Assembly: GCA_021836665.1 (NCBI GenBank)
Contig: JAKBHQ010000468.1
Location: 1 to 18,262 of the forward strand
Reading direction: 5' to 3'
DNA: 18,262 bases
Origin: Thermoplasmata archaeon
GTDB taxonomy: Bacteria > Actinomycetota > Acidimicrobiia > Acidimicrobiales > Acidimicrobiaceae
Shown here: positions 1 to 8,136 of the stretch, piece by piece
How positions within the stretch are numbered: position 1 is the stretch's first letter
How the letters are laid out: each line of letters opens with the position of its first letter
The notes under the pieces: model-generated
The model's input: only the letters and a program-made list of their open reading frames with translations
Told to the model about the DNA's origin: nothing
Databases searched by the model: none
Made by a program: the position numbers and the translations under genes

Positions 1-2
1 AA

Positions 3-68
3 TACACCTGGGAAGCGTCGATCAAGGCTCATTTGGCCGTCTATCGTTTGGCGGCGGAGAGAAATTAG
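3..68 (+). CDS. C-terminal end of a glycosyltransferase (partial)
   Basis: The frame enters from the left edge and runs 21 codons to TAG. The visible tail contains YTWEASIKAHLAVYRLAAE, which has the layout of the last helix of GT4-type (GT-B fold) glycosyltransferases, where a Trp-Glu pair is followed by a Tyr near the C-terminus. It ends 16 bases before the next gene on the same strand, which fits an operon of sugar-nucleotide and glycan genes. Only the tail is seen, so donor and acceptor cannot be stated. The other two frames also lack early stops, but they do not resemble a protein end and do not fit the spacing as well. Confidence 0.5.
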   Translation, partial: YTWEASIKAHLAVYRLAAERN

Positions 69-84
69 TGCTTAGAGGGATCGA

Positions 85-1002
85 ATGAAGTCGCTGATAA
101 CTGGTATGAACGGATTCGTGGGCGGTTGGCTCAAAGAGCACCTAGTGGCTGAGGGGGATTCGGTCATCGGCCTTCCAGAAGGTCTCGACATTTGTGACCG
201 GAAGGGAATCATAGATTTTATGAGATCCGTAGAGGTCGATTGGCTATTCCACTTGGCGGCCCTGACCCACGTCGGCCAGAGCTGGCATGACCCAGAGGCT
301 TTCTTCCGGGTGAACGTTATTGGGACCCAGAACGTCACCGAGGCGCTTGCGGAGTCTAACCCTAATGCCAAGATGATCTATATCTCCTCATCCGAGGTCT
401 ACGGTCAGAGCTTGATGGGGGAGAGTTCCCAAAACTATCTTCCGATCAATGAGACTACTTCGATCCGTCCGGTTACTCCCTATGCGGCTAGCAAAGTCGC
501 CGCAGAATTCGTCGCCCTTCAGGGGGCATTTGGGAGGGGACTCGATGTCGTGATCGCACGCCCCTTTAACCACGTCGGGCCCGGCCAAGGGGAACAGTTC
601 GTCGTTTCGGGTCTGGCTAAGCGAATCGTGGCGGCTCAAATTGAGGGACTCGACTCTATTCCCGTTGGAAACCTGGACTCTGAGAGGGACTTTACCGACG
701 TAAGGGACGTAGTTAGGGCTTATCGGTCTTTGGCGGTCGCTGGCGATAGCGCCGAGGCGTATAACGTCTGCTCGGGGAGGGCGATTTCAATAGCCGAGAT
801 TGCCCAGGACCTGATACGTCTAGCGGGAGGGAAGGTTTTACTCAGGCAAGATCCCTCGTTGATGAGGGCCGTCGAGGTCAAGACGAGCATCGGAGACAGC
901 AGCAAGATTGCCGCTGCCACAGATTGGTCGCCGACTATTTCGATCGATCAGACCCTAACGGAAATCCTAGGATTTTGGCGAGATCGGTTACGGGAGATAT
1001 AG
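85..1002 (+). CDS. rmd: NAD(P)-dependent sugar epimerase/dehydratase, GDP-6-deoxy-D-mannose reductase-like
   Basis: This 305-residue protein belongs to the extended short-chain dehydrogenase family. Near the N-terminus it has the dinucleotide-binding glycine motif TGMNGFVG (about residues 6-13). SSSEVYG (about 101-107) is followed by the catalytic YAASK (Tyr-x-x-x-Lys, about 133-137), then PFNHVGPGQG, which is characteristic of the GDP-4-keto-6-deoxy-D-mannose reductase branch. The expected reaction is reduction of GDP-4-dehydro-6-deoxy-D-mannose to GDP-D-rhamnose in the cytosol, feeding envelope glycans. The length is normal for the family. The ATG is preceded by AGAGGG with a 5-base spacer, which supports this start. 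It lies between glycosyltransferase genes. The exact substrate is inferred; a GDP- or dTDP-sugar epimerase is the main alternative. Confidence 0.8.
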   Translation: MKSLITGMNGFVGGWLKEHLVAEGDSVIGLPEGLDICDRKGIIDFMRSVEVDWLFHLAALTHVGQSWHDPEAFFRVNVIGTQNVTEALAESNPNAKMIYISSSEVYGQSLMGESSQNYLPINETTSIRPVTPYAASKVAAEFVALQGAFGRGLDVVIARPFNHVGPGQGEQFVVSGLAKRIVAAQIEGLDSIPVGNLDSERDFTDVRDVVRAYRSLAVAGDSAEAYNVCSGRAISIAEIAQDLIRLAGGKVLLRQDPSLMRAVEVKTSIGDSSKIAAATDWSPTISIDQTLTEILGFWRDRLREI

Positions 1003-1123
1003 CCCCTTTGGTGCACGCCTTGGTCGCCTTATTGACAAATCCGAGGCCAAGCACCAAGCTCCCAACTGCAATGTTTATCAGCTTGTCTAGCTCATCGGGG
1101 ATCAAGTGGTTCGAATTGGCCAT
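935..1123 (-). CDS. Possible small protein with a hydrophobic segment, antisense to the rmd 3' end
   Basis: This is a 62-codon frame starting with ATG on the - strand. It fills most of the gap between rmd and the glycosyltransferase and overlaps the last 68 bases of rmd tail to tail. The product starts MANSNHLIPDELDKLINIAV, followed by a small-residue-rich hydrophobic stretch, then lysine-rich and polar residues. It reads like a short amphipathic or membrane-associated protein rather than a random frame. No good ribosome binding site precedes the ATG, and I recognise no family. It could equally be chance openness opposite rmd. The non-overlapping half (1003-1123) is the part to test for conservation. 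Confidence 0.35.
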   Translation of the reverse strand: MANSNHLIPDELDKLINIAVGSLVLGLGFVNKATKACTKGAISPVTDLAKILGFPLGSDRSK

Positions 1124-1292
1124 ATCCGGAATACTAGTGCGCCAAGAAGTGGAATTTGGTTAACCTCCGCAGGCTTCGAAGTGGGTTTTGGGCAATCATC
1201 CCAGATCAACGGGCATTTGTACTACCGGTTCTTTATTGCGGTTATTTCTACTAATCGACAAAGCTTTCTGCCGTGGTAGCCTTTGTAACCTG

Positions 1293-4200
1293 ATGCTTCA
1301 AGCTCCGTTAGTTGTCACGGTTGTAGTGGCTCATGACCCAGGGGAGTGGTTTGATGAGTGCCTAGTATCACTGGCGCACTCTAACTACCCGAATCTCGAA
1401 TTCATAGTCGTGGACAATGCGAGCACGCATCCATTGAATGAGAGGGTCGAAAGCTATCTGCCGGCCGCCAAGTTGGTTCGAATAGAGAAGGACGAAGGCT
1501 TCGCCAAGGCCTGTAACTTTGCCGTCCGTGAGGTCACTGGAGCAACCCACCTCGTCTTCTGTCACGACGACATCGCCCTTGCTCCGGACGCAGTCACCGA
1601 GATGATGGAGGTTGCATACGCCGAAAACGCCGGAATAGTCACCCCAAAGATCGTGGTTTGGGATTCGCCTAGGCAGATACTCCAGCTGGGCCTCGATTTG
1701 GATAAGACCGGGGCGGTTGCGGCGAGGGTGGACGTTGGCGACCTTGACCAGGCGCAGTACGACCAGGTTGAGGAGGTATTTGTCGCCCCCGGAGGGTGTT
1801 TTTTGATCCGCCAGGACCTCTTCGAAGCGATGGAAGGATTCGACGAAAAGATAAGGATCTTCTACGAAGACGTAGACCTATCGTGGAGGGCTCATCTACT
1901 CGGAGCACGGGTAGTGACCGCTCCGTCGGCAAAGGTTCGACACCTCCTCGTCGCATCGCATACCCCGCACTTGCCTAGGCGGAGGCGCTCCGGGCGCTTT
2001 TCCAGCGGGCGAAGCGGGATGGTTCATTCCCAGAGGGTCTACTACGCTCGCAAAAATCAGCTCAGGGTTTTGCTTAAAGACGCAAACCCGAAACAGCGCA
2101 AAGGCCTTCTATTTCGATTCCTGATCCTGTCACTGGTCGAGGCGACCTTCTTTTTGCTCACCGGGAGGCCAAAGTTAGCGGCGTCGGTCATCGCTGCGAT
2201 TACTTGGAATTTTCGGCTCCGCTCTGACATAAAGACCAGACGCCGTGAACTGGTGTCCAAGAGTATTTCCAGCGACCTATACCAGGTAAATTTCATCTCA
2301 GGAAGTGCCCGACTTGCGGCCTATTTTACATCCCGCCGGGCGATCAAAAGGCTCGAGAAATCACTTCATTCAAAGTCCCTACCCGAGACTAAAATGGAGA
2401 CTCCACACAAGCCCGACCTAGTCCAGCAGGAATCGCATCGTCTCTACAATAGGGCCTTGTCGAGGGTAGCGTCGGCTTTCGTTTGGGTTGTTGCCATAGC
2501 ATTCTTAATTGGCACCCGTTCGCTACTTTTTGGGCACATCCCTCTACTCGGATCGATGGCACCGATACCCTCACCAGGTTATCTCTTCTCGCACTACTTC
2601 TCCTCGAGCTACCCTACGGTACTTTTTGGTCACCAACCCGCCCCAACTAGCTGGTTGCTCCTAGGGGTATTGGACCTCTTAGTTCTCGGTGACGGTACTC
2701 TCGGGCTGCACCTAATCATCTTCTTGTCACCATGGGTCGGTGCACTGGGTATCTATAAGTTCGTTGCCATCCGGAGGGGCCGGGATTCGGCCAAGATTGC
2801 AGCCGGGATCTTCCTTGCCCTCCCCCTTTTCCATCAGGCGCTTCTGAACTCTTCGCTGACCACCGTGGAGGCGTTGGCTATCACTCCCTGGGTCTATTTC
2901 ATGCTAGTTCGTGCCAGAAGTACGATGACTAATTCACGACGTCAGATGCGGCGGGCTCATTTAGCGGCTGGTCTCATACTCGCAATAGCTGGAGCAATCT
3001 CACCATCTCTGTGGATAGTGATCGTCTTGTCGGTGCTTTTTCTATCCCTTCCATTCCTTATCAGCAAGGGTCAGAGCTACCTATTTGGGACCTTGCGGAC
3101 TATGGGGATAGTCGCACTAGTCTCCTTCATACTCAATATCCCTTGGTCGGTCGGCCTGCTTTTGCCTGGACACCCCGCTGCCTCGATCTTTGGGGATCTC
3201 CCTCCAGCCGACATCGGGATAGTCCATATTCTCAGCTTTGGCAATGTCGGTTCGAACGGCTCCTTTTTGGTCAGCGTGCTATTCCTCTTTGGCGTGCTGA
3301 CCCCATTTATTGCAAAGGGCCGCAGGGCCACCGAAGCGTCTGTCATACTTATGGAGCTATGCCTCGTTTTGCTCTTCGGGCTGTTGAGTTCTATGGGCAT
3401 CTTGGGGGTGACCCCGATTTCCCTCTCACTCATCGAGGTAGTGGCGGGGGTGATCCTGCTCGATCTGGTGGCTATCGGAATCCAGGCGACGATACTCGAC
3501 CTGAAGGCCTACTCCTTAGGGTTGCGGCAACCCCTCACAGCGGCGCTTATTTTGTCAATTCTCGCAGGAGTGGTCTTTGTGGCCCCGGGGATATTTTCCG
3601 GGACGATGGGCCTTGCACCTCGAGGGTATGCCACGAGCGTCTCATTTCTCCCCCAACTATCTACTAACACAAACGTTTTATGGCTCGGTTCACCGACCAA
3701 CCTGCCAGTTGGTTCATTTCGGCTCGCAACCGGCTTAGCGCTAAACGTCCTGCCATCAGCTGGGATAGATCAGACGTCCGAGGTAGTCCCGCCTCGCGTC
3801 GAAGGACTTTTGACAATTGAGAGAGCGGTTGAATCGGCAATATCTGGCTATGAGGTCAAATTAGGATCCATACTCGCATCGAATGGGGTCGGTTACGTTG
3901 TGATTCCCCAGGGGATAGGTAGGGGGCAGTACTTCTTGGGCAGCGACCTCGACTTGGTACTAGAGCGTCAATTTGACCTCAAGCAGTTGTTGGTCGACCC
4001 GGCCCTCGTCGCATTCCAGGTCGTACCCCCGGTCAAGCAGACCACGGGGATTGTGGGCGGCTCGCCATTTCTGGCCCTCATTGACTTCTTTGGAATAATT
4101 GGGCAGTTAGTCGCTTTGGGACTCGTACTGTTGGCCCTGTTGAGGAAGCGCTCATTTCTGCTCGATGCCAATGGCGAGGCGATGGTAAAAAATATCCTCC

Positions 4201-4397
4201 GTCATTTCGGTTTCAATAGACCAACCTTGGGAGTCACCGGGGCGAGTTCCAAAGCATCCCCAGAGGACTCCGTTGCGACCGAGGATACCTCAGTCGGCCC
4301 CGAGCAAGCCCACCATCTGGCCGATCATAAAGGGCATAATGAAACCGGCGATGGCCTGTCGGAACTTTCCAGTAGTACTGGAGACGGCGATGCTTAG
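1293..4397 (+). CDS. Large membrane glycosyltransferase: GT2 domain plus polytopic C-terminal region
   Basis: From the chosen ATG the product is 1034 residues. Residues ~3-230 form a GT-A fold GT2 domain: an opening VVTVVVAHD strand, VVDNAS, a metal-binding-type HDD motif at about 91-93, and EDVDLSWRAH at about 192 as the catalytic and acceptor-side motif. A basic region and a hydrophobic stretch near 290 follow. About ten further hydrophobic segments between ~400 and ~960 resemble the membrane part of actinobacterial arabinofuranosyl- or mannosyltransferase-like proteins. The last ~70 residues are polar, Ser/Glu/His-rich and probably cytosolic. The frame is open back to a TTG at 1188, but those 35 residues are not protein-like, so I chose the ATG at 1293 although it has no clear ribosome binding site. 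It likely transfers sugar in envelope glycan assembly; the substrate is unknown. A DUF5719-type gene follows after 39 bases. Confidence 0.85.
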   Translation: MLQAPLVVTVVVAHDPGEWFDECLVSLAHSNYPNLEFIVVDNASTHPLNERVESYLPAAKLVRIEKDEGFAKACNFAVREVTGATHLVFCHDDIALAPDAVTEMMEVAYAENAGIVTPKIVVWDSPRQILQLGLDLDKTGAVAARVDVGDLDQAQYDQVEEVFVAPGGCFLIRQDLFEAMEGFDEKIRIFYEDVDLSWRAHLLGARVVTAPSAKVRHLLVASHTPHLPRRRRSGRFSSGRSGMVHSQRVYYARKNQLRVLLKDANPKQRKGLLFRFLILSLVEATFFLLTGRPKLAASVIAAITWNFRLRSDIKTRRRELVSKSISSDLYQVNFISGSARLAAYFTSRRAIKRLEKSLHSKSLPETKMETPHKPDLVQQESHRLYNRALSRVASAFVWVVAIAFLIGTRSLLFGHIPLLGSMAPIPSPGYLFSHYFSSSYPTVLFGHQPAPTSWLLLGVLDLLVLGDGTLGLHLIIFLSPWVGALGIYKFVAIRRGRDSAKIAAGIFLALPLFHQALLNSSLTTVEALAITPWVYFMLVRARSTMTNSRRQMRRAHLAAGLILAIAGAISPSLWIVIVLSVLFLSLPFLISKGQSYLFGTLRTMGIVALVSFILNIPWSVGLLLPGHPAASIFGDLPPADIGIVHILSFGNVGSNGSFLVSVLFLFGVLTPFIAKGRRATEASVILMELCLVLLFGLLSSMGILGVTPISLSLIEVVAGVILLDLVAIGIQATILDLKAYSLGLRQPLTAALILSILAGVVFVAPGIFSGTMGLAPRGYATSVSFLPQLSTNTNVLWLGSPTNLPVGSFRLATGLALNVLPSAGIDQTSEVVPPRVEGLLTIERAVESAISGYEVKLGSILASNGVGYVVIPQGIGRGQYFLGSDLDLVLERQFDLKQLLVDPALVAFQVVPPVKQTTGIVGGSPFLALIDFFGIIGQLVALGLVLLALLRKRSFLLDANGEAMVKNILRHFGFNRPTLGVTGASSKASPEDSVATEDTSVGPEQAHHLADHKGHNETGDGLSELSSSTGDGDA

Positions 4398-4436
4398 ATC
4401 GGTCAGTAGAATCGTTCCTCCTGGTCTAGGCGGATA

Positions 4437-5987
4437 GTGGTGGTAAAGCTGAAGAGTAAAAAGAACGCCCTAAAAAGCCAGCGGACTACTTGGATAATGG
4501 TCATAATATCTGTGGCAATTATCGCCTTGGGGTTCGGGATCCAAAAGCTAGCGGTGAGTAGGGTCAGCTCGCAGCAGGCCTTTTCCTTGGCCGGATCACC
4601 CCTCGGGCCAGCCGGCTTGTCAATTCCGGCCGTCAGTATCGGTGGCTCAACCTCCAGTTGGTACTGCGTATGGCCCAACCCTACGAGGCAGAAGGCGGTT
4701 GGGCGGATTGAATTTATTAACCTTGGTGGGCAGAAGGCTGAGATTGGCCTCTACTACAAGGGGGCTACCAAGGCGATTTCGAAGCTGGTTGTTCCTGGAA
4801 AGTCCATCGACAAGATCGACCTCGGGTTGTTTTCAAATCAAAGTGCAGGCGGGGTCGGGATCGTCGCTCGAGGGGGTGAGGTCGCGGTGGCGGTGGAACT
4901 CACCACCCCACAAGGTAACGTGGCGGCACCGTGCCAGGCGACCCCGGGCTTTTATTGGGTGTTGCAAGATGGGGCTACCACTTCTGGTACCCACTTCAAG
5001 GTGGCGATCTTTAATCCCTTGCAGACTACGGCGGTCCTCGACATCAGACTCCTCTCTCCTTCGGGGGTTACCGACCTCGGAACCCTGCAGGGAATCGTCG
5101 TTCGACCCGGTGGAACCTTTGGTTTCGACCTCTCCAAGCGCTTTCCCGGTCACCAAAATGTAGTCGTTGAAGTTAGGGCTAGGTCGGGCAGTATCGTCGT
5201 CTCTGGACTAAGCCAGTATCAAACACCAACAAATTTCGGTGCTTCATTGTTGCTCGGGGTCAATAGGCCGTCATCCAAGTGGTATCTGCCGTCTCTAACC
5301 AACTCGCCGGGTGTATCGACCAAGTTGATAATTTTCAACCCCTCCACCTCGGTGGTAAATGCTAACGTTGCCGTGGTGGGGTCTTTGGGGAAGGTCGGAG
5401 TGATTGCGGGTACGGGTGTAGGTGGGAGTCACTTTTCCCAGACCATAGAGCCACAGTCATTTAGCGTAGTAAACCTCTCCTCCTCGACTTCTCTTCCTCA
5501 AGCCTCGGCTTATGGGGTCTCGGTGAGCGATTCTGGGGTTGGTCTCGTGGTCTCGACGGATGTGGTAGTTCCGATCGCCGGTCAGCCCTCGGCTGCCTAC
5601 TCGGAACTGGGGTATTCGGTCCCCGCCAAAGAGTGGATCACCTTTCAAGGCGAGCCTCCGAGTGGATCCGGCCTAGCCATACAGGATGCCAACGGTGGCG
5701 GCAACGGCGGGAGCTACTCATTGGAGGCCATAACCACCACCAATTCGCCACCGTCGGCGGTCCAATCGGTTGAAACCAAGGCAAAAGCCAACATCGTGAA
5801 GTCCTCCAAAGGAACCCTCCATGGTGGAGTAACTGTTGCCAAAGGACAGATCGCCCTTGTATCGCTAGGCTCCCAAGGAACCTTCGCCGTTCGGGTGCGA
5901 ATGGCCAATCCTGCGGTTGTGGTACCGATCTCGCAGGGGAGTATCGCCTCACAGCTCAATTCGATGGCATTTCCAGTTCGTGGGTGA
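4437..5987 (+). CDS. DUF5719-like secreted or membrane-anchored protein
   Basis: This 516-residue protein has a basic N-terminus (KLKSKKNALKSQR) and a single hydrophobic segment at about 19-37, so it is probably an N-terminally anchored extracytoplasmic protein. The rest is rich in Gly, Ser, Val and Asn-Pro turns, with recurring patterns of the type FNP...V.V...S..G (for example VAIFNP and LIIFNPSTSVVN). That suggests repeated beta-sandwich units. This is the pattern of the actinobacterial DUF5719 family, which commonly sits directly after the large GT2/membrane glycosyltransferase, as it does here. Start is GTG, with a second in-frame GTG one codon later; the ribosome binding site is weak. 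Its biochemical role is not established; context suggests envelope glycan assembly or presentation. Confidence 0.75.
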   Translation: MVVKLKSKKNALKSQRTTWIMVIISVAIIALGFGIQKLAVSRVSSQQAFSLAGSPLGPAGLSIPAVSIGGSTSSWYCVWPNPTRQKAVGRIEFINLGGQKAEIGLYYKGATKAISKLVVPGKSIDKIDLGLFSNQSAGGVGIVARGGEVAVAVELTTPQGNVAAPCQATPGFYWVLQDGATTSGTHFKVAIFNPLQTTAVLDIRLLSPSGVTDLGTLQGIVVRPGGTFGFDLSKRFPGHQNVVVEVRARSGSIVVSGLSQYQTPTNFGASLLLGVNRPSSKWYLPSLTNSPGVSTKLIIFNPSTSVVNANVAVVGSLGKVGVIAGTGVGGSHFSQTIEPQSFSVVNLSSSTSLPQASAYGVSVSDSGVGLVVSTDVVVPIAGQPSAAYSELGYSVPAKEWITFQGEPPSGSGLAIQDANGGGNGGSYSLEAITTTNSPPSAVQSVETKAKANIVKSSKGTLHGGVTVAKGQIALVSLGSQGTFAVRVRMANPAVVVPISQGSIASQLNSMAFPVRG

Positions 5988-6001
5988 CCCTGAACTAGGC
6001 G

Positions 6002-6017
6002 TGCTAGTAGGCTAGCA
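6002..6017. promoter_or_regulatory. Short inverted repeat upstream of the LLM oxidoreductase gene
   Basis: TGCTAG and CTAGCA are perfect 6-base arms separated by TAGG. The repeat lies 8 bases before the ATG at 6026, where no Shine-Dalgarno sequence is visible. It could be an operator or a small leader hairpin. No T-run follows, so it is not a standard terminator for the upstream gene. Confidence 0.35.
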
Positions 6018-6025
6018 TCTAGCTC

Positions 6026-6991
6026 ATGGCGAGTTACGGACTTACGATACCCCTTAATGAGATACCTTTATCGGGGCATAAAGAGTTTCTGAAAGAAGCC
6101 CTTTCACTTGGCTATAAGGAGCTATGGTCCGCCGAAACAGCTGGCTACGACGCTTTTTCCCCGCTAGTGCTCGCCGCTGATTGGGTGCCTGAGATGAAAA
6201 TTGGCACAGCAATTGTCCCCGCCTTCACCAGGGGGCCAGCGACGATTGCTATGTCGGCCGCTTCGTTGGCCAACCTCGCTCCCGGCCGTTTTACCCTCGG
6301 GGTGGGTGCGTCCTCTAACGTAATCGTAAAGTCCTGGAACGGGTTGGATTTTGAACGGCCATACCAAAAGACCCGTGATCTCGTCAGGTTTTTAAAGATG
6401 GCTCTGGAGGGGGAGAAGGTTTCCCACGCCTTCGAGACCTTCGAGATCGAGGGATTTAGACTGACCAATCCCCCGGCGAAGGCCCCAGAGATACTAGTAG
6501 CGGCGCTCAGGGAGCAGATGCTCAAGATGGCCGGGAGGGAGGCGGATGGGGCTATCATCAACTGGCTCTCTTCCTCCGATGCAAAAAAGGTGGTGCCCCT
6601 GGTCGGAGATGGGAAAAAGGTGGTAGCGAGGGTCTTTGTCGCTCCGAGCGAGGACGCAAAGACCGTGAGGAGCCAGGCGCGATACGCTATAGCGGCCTAT
6701 CTCAACGTGCCAGTCTATCGCGAGTTCCATAGGTGGCTAGGCAGGGGGGATTCCCTGGCTGGGATGTGGGAGGCCTGGGAGGCGGGGGAGAGGAAGGCCG
6801 CCGTTGCGGCCATCCCCGATGAGGTGGTCGATGATCTCGTAGTACACGGGACTCCTGCCGATTGTCGTAGAAAGATTGAGGCGTATTTCGATGCCGGTGT
6901 TGAGGTCGTGGCGGTAGCGGTCCTCCCTTACGGGGTATCAGAGGTCGAAGGTGCGAGGCTTCTCTCACCGAAAGACGGAGCGAGCCTGTGA
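6026..6991 (+). CDS. F420-dependent LLM-class (luciferase-like) oxidoreductase
   Basis: This 321-residue cytosolic protein has a luciferase-like monooxygenase TIM barrel. The N-terminus MASYGLTIPLNEIPLSGHKE leads into an ELWSAETAGYDAFSPL strand-helix pair. IGTAIVPAFTRGPATIAMSAASLANLAPGRFTLGVG is cut by the standard family turns and forms the signature region (about residues 60-95), followed by PPAKAPEILVAALREQMLKMAG and DGAIINWLS, both typical of actinobacterial F420-dependent family members (Rv3093c-like). Length is typical. Such enzymes reduce or oxidise varied substrates using cofactor F420; the substrate here is unknown. It stands alone on the + strand, 38 bases after the DUF5719-like gene, with no ribosome binding site, so translation may be leaderless or coupled. 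Confidence 0.85.
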   Translation: MASYGLTIPLNEIPLSGHKEFLKEALSLGYKELWSAETAGYDAFSPLVLAADWVPEMKIGTAIVPAFTRGPATIAMSAASLANLAPGRFTLGVGASSNVIVKSWNGLDFERPYQKTRDLVRFLKMALEGEKVSHAFETFEIEGFRLTNPPAKAPEILVAALREQMLKMAGREADGAIINWLSSSDAKKVVPLVGDGKKVVARVFVAPSEDAKTVRSQARYAIAAYLNVPVYREFHRWLGRGDSLAGMWEAWEAGERKAAVAAIPDEVVDDLVVHGTPADCRRKIEAYFDAGVEVVAVAVLPYGVSEVEGARLLSPKDGASL

Positions 6992-7007
6992 GGTGCCGAA
7001 TTTCTAT

Positions 7008-7063
7008 GCCATAACTTAGAGGCCATAACTTAGAGGCCATAACTTAGGGGCCATAACTTAGAG
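7008..7063. repeat. Four tandem copies of a 14-bp repeat
   Basis: The unit GCCATAACTTAGAG occurs at 7008-7021, 7022-7035, 7036-7049 and 7050-7063. Copy three has one change (A to G at 7048); the others are identical. The array begins 16 bases after the LLM gene stop and lies in the gap between two convergent genes. The unit is not itself palindromic and no T-run follows, so it is not a terminator of the usual form. Confidence 0.95.
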
Positions 7064-7122
7064 GTAAGACCGGGCAGATGCTATAAAAGATGGGTAGTCG
7101 AGCGTGATTTGCGAGTGGGAGA

Positions 7123-8136
7123 CTAGTTCGAAAGTGCAGCGAGCCGAGAGAGGGCACGTCCGTATTTTTTCCTGAATCCACCGCGCATGAACGAAGGTGG
7201 ATAGAGCTCCTCTAAAGAACAGCCCGAGTAGGCGAAGTCGATTTCCAGTTCGTACATCCTGTCAACCAGGGCCACGAAGCGAAGCGCGGCAGCCTGGTCT
7301 CTGAATGGCTTCACTGTACGAATGCCAACCGCTTCGATCCCAGACAGAAGGGATCGATACCTAGTTGGGTGGTACTTCAGTAGTAGCTCAAGTAGCTGAT
7401 CAAATTCGTCAAGGCTGGAGTTCGGTTTTTCCATTGCCCAGGCGATTAGTTCCTGGTCGCTTCGATTCGGTAGCGTAAAGTCGAAGGTCCTCTTTCGATA
7501 GTCTGGTCCGTCGATCCTCACCGTGAGGAAGTGATCCTTCAAACCCTGTATCTCTCGCAAGAAGTCCTCAGCTGCGAACCTGCCCTCGCCGAGGCGCTCT
7601 GGGAGGGTGTTTGAGGTCGCAGCGAGTCTTACTCCTTCCGAGACGAGCTTGTTGCATAGGTTCGAAACCAACACCGTATCCCCCGGATCGTCGAGTTCGA
7701 ATTCGTCTATACAGAGGAGGTTGAGCTTCGAAAGGAGCTTGAATGAGGGGTCGAAGCCCAGCGCACCGACGAAGTAGGTCAGGTCACTGAAGCTCGTATA
7801 CGCCTTGGACCCCGAAGCTTCGGCGAAGATGGAGACCAGGAGGTGGGTCTTGCCGACGCCAAAGCCACCGTCTAGATATATCCCCGAAGGTAGGTGGTCC
7901 GTCTCTACCTGGCGTATTCTCGGCAACCTAAAGCGGCCGGTCTCCTTTTCGGCGGTCGAGTTTAGGTGGGAGAAGTTCTGCGCTGTCTCCTTGGCCACCT
8001 GCTGACTTGGAAATTCCCTCGACGGCACATAGCTCGAGAAGCTAGCCTTGGAGAATCTCGGTGGAGGTACCATTTGGCTAAGCAACAGCTCTGGTTCGAA
8101 ACTAGGATTGCGACTAAAGAGGGATATTGGGTGCAT
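7123..8136 (-). CDS. zapE: AFG1/ZapE-type AAA+ family ATPase
   Basis: From the ATG at 8136 the product is 338 residues. Walker A is GGFGVGKT (about residues 90-97), Walker B is LLCIDEFELDD (about 140-150), and DFLREIQGLKDHF and RTFDFTLPNRSDQELIAW follow at the usual AFG1 distances. The C-terminus FAYSGCSLEELYPP matches the family's conserved ending. In proteobacteria ZapE acts at the division ring; in actinobacteria the role is less clear. The frame continues open upstream to 8238, but those residues read antisense to the ribD-like gene and are not family-like, so I trimmed it. It is divergent from the RibD-like gene, and their starts overlap. The same divergent pairing is known for Rv2670c/Rv2671 in Mycobacterium tuberculosis (from memory). 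Confidence 0.85.
   Translation of the reverse strand: MHPISLFSRNPSFEPELLLSQMVPPPRFSKASFSSYVPSREFPSQQVAKETAQNFSHLNSTAEKETGRFRLPRIRQVETDHLPSGIYLDGGFGVGKTHLLVSIFAEASGSKAYTSFSDLTYFVGALGFDPSFKLLSKLNLLCIDEFELDDPGDTVLVSNLCNKLVSEGVRLAATSNTLPERLGEGRFAAEDFLREIQGLKDHFLTVRIDGPDYRKRTFDFTLPNRSDQELIAWAMEKPNSSLDEFDQLLELLLKYHPTRYRSLLSGIEAVGIRTVKPFRDQAAALRFVALVDRMYELEIDFAYSGCSLEELYPPSFMRGGFRKKYGRALSRLAALSN

Noticed and set aside
1188..1292. Longer start (TTG) for the large glycosyltransferase
   Set aside because: The extra 35 residues are Cys/Arg-rich and unlike a GT2 N-terminus; the domain's first strand begins directly after the ATG at 1293.
1270..1310. Similarity to 10724-10763 (shared CCGTGG.AGCC.TTGTAA and AGCTCCGT) as a dispersed repeat or attachment sites
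   Set aside because: About 27 of 38 bases match without gaps, which is marginal over a window this size; the flanks do not align and no integrase is present.
3011..3667. Long + strand frame of 218 codons inside the glycosyltransferase gene
   Set aside because: It is an out-of-frame shadow of the membrane region, with many Trp/Pro/Arg residues and no start signal.
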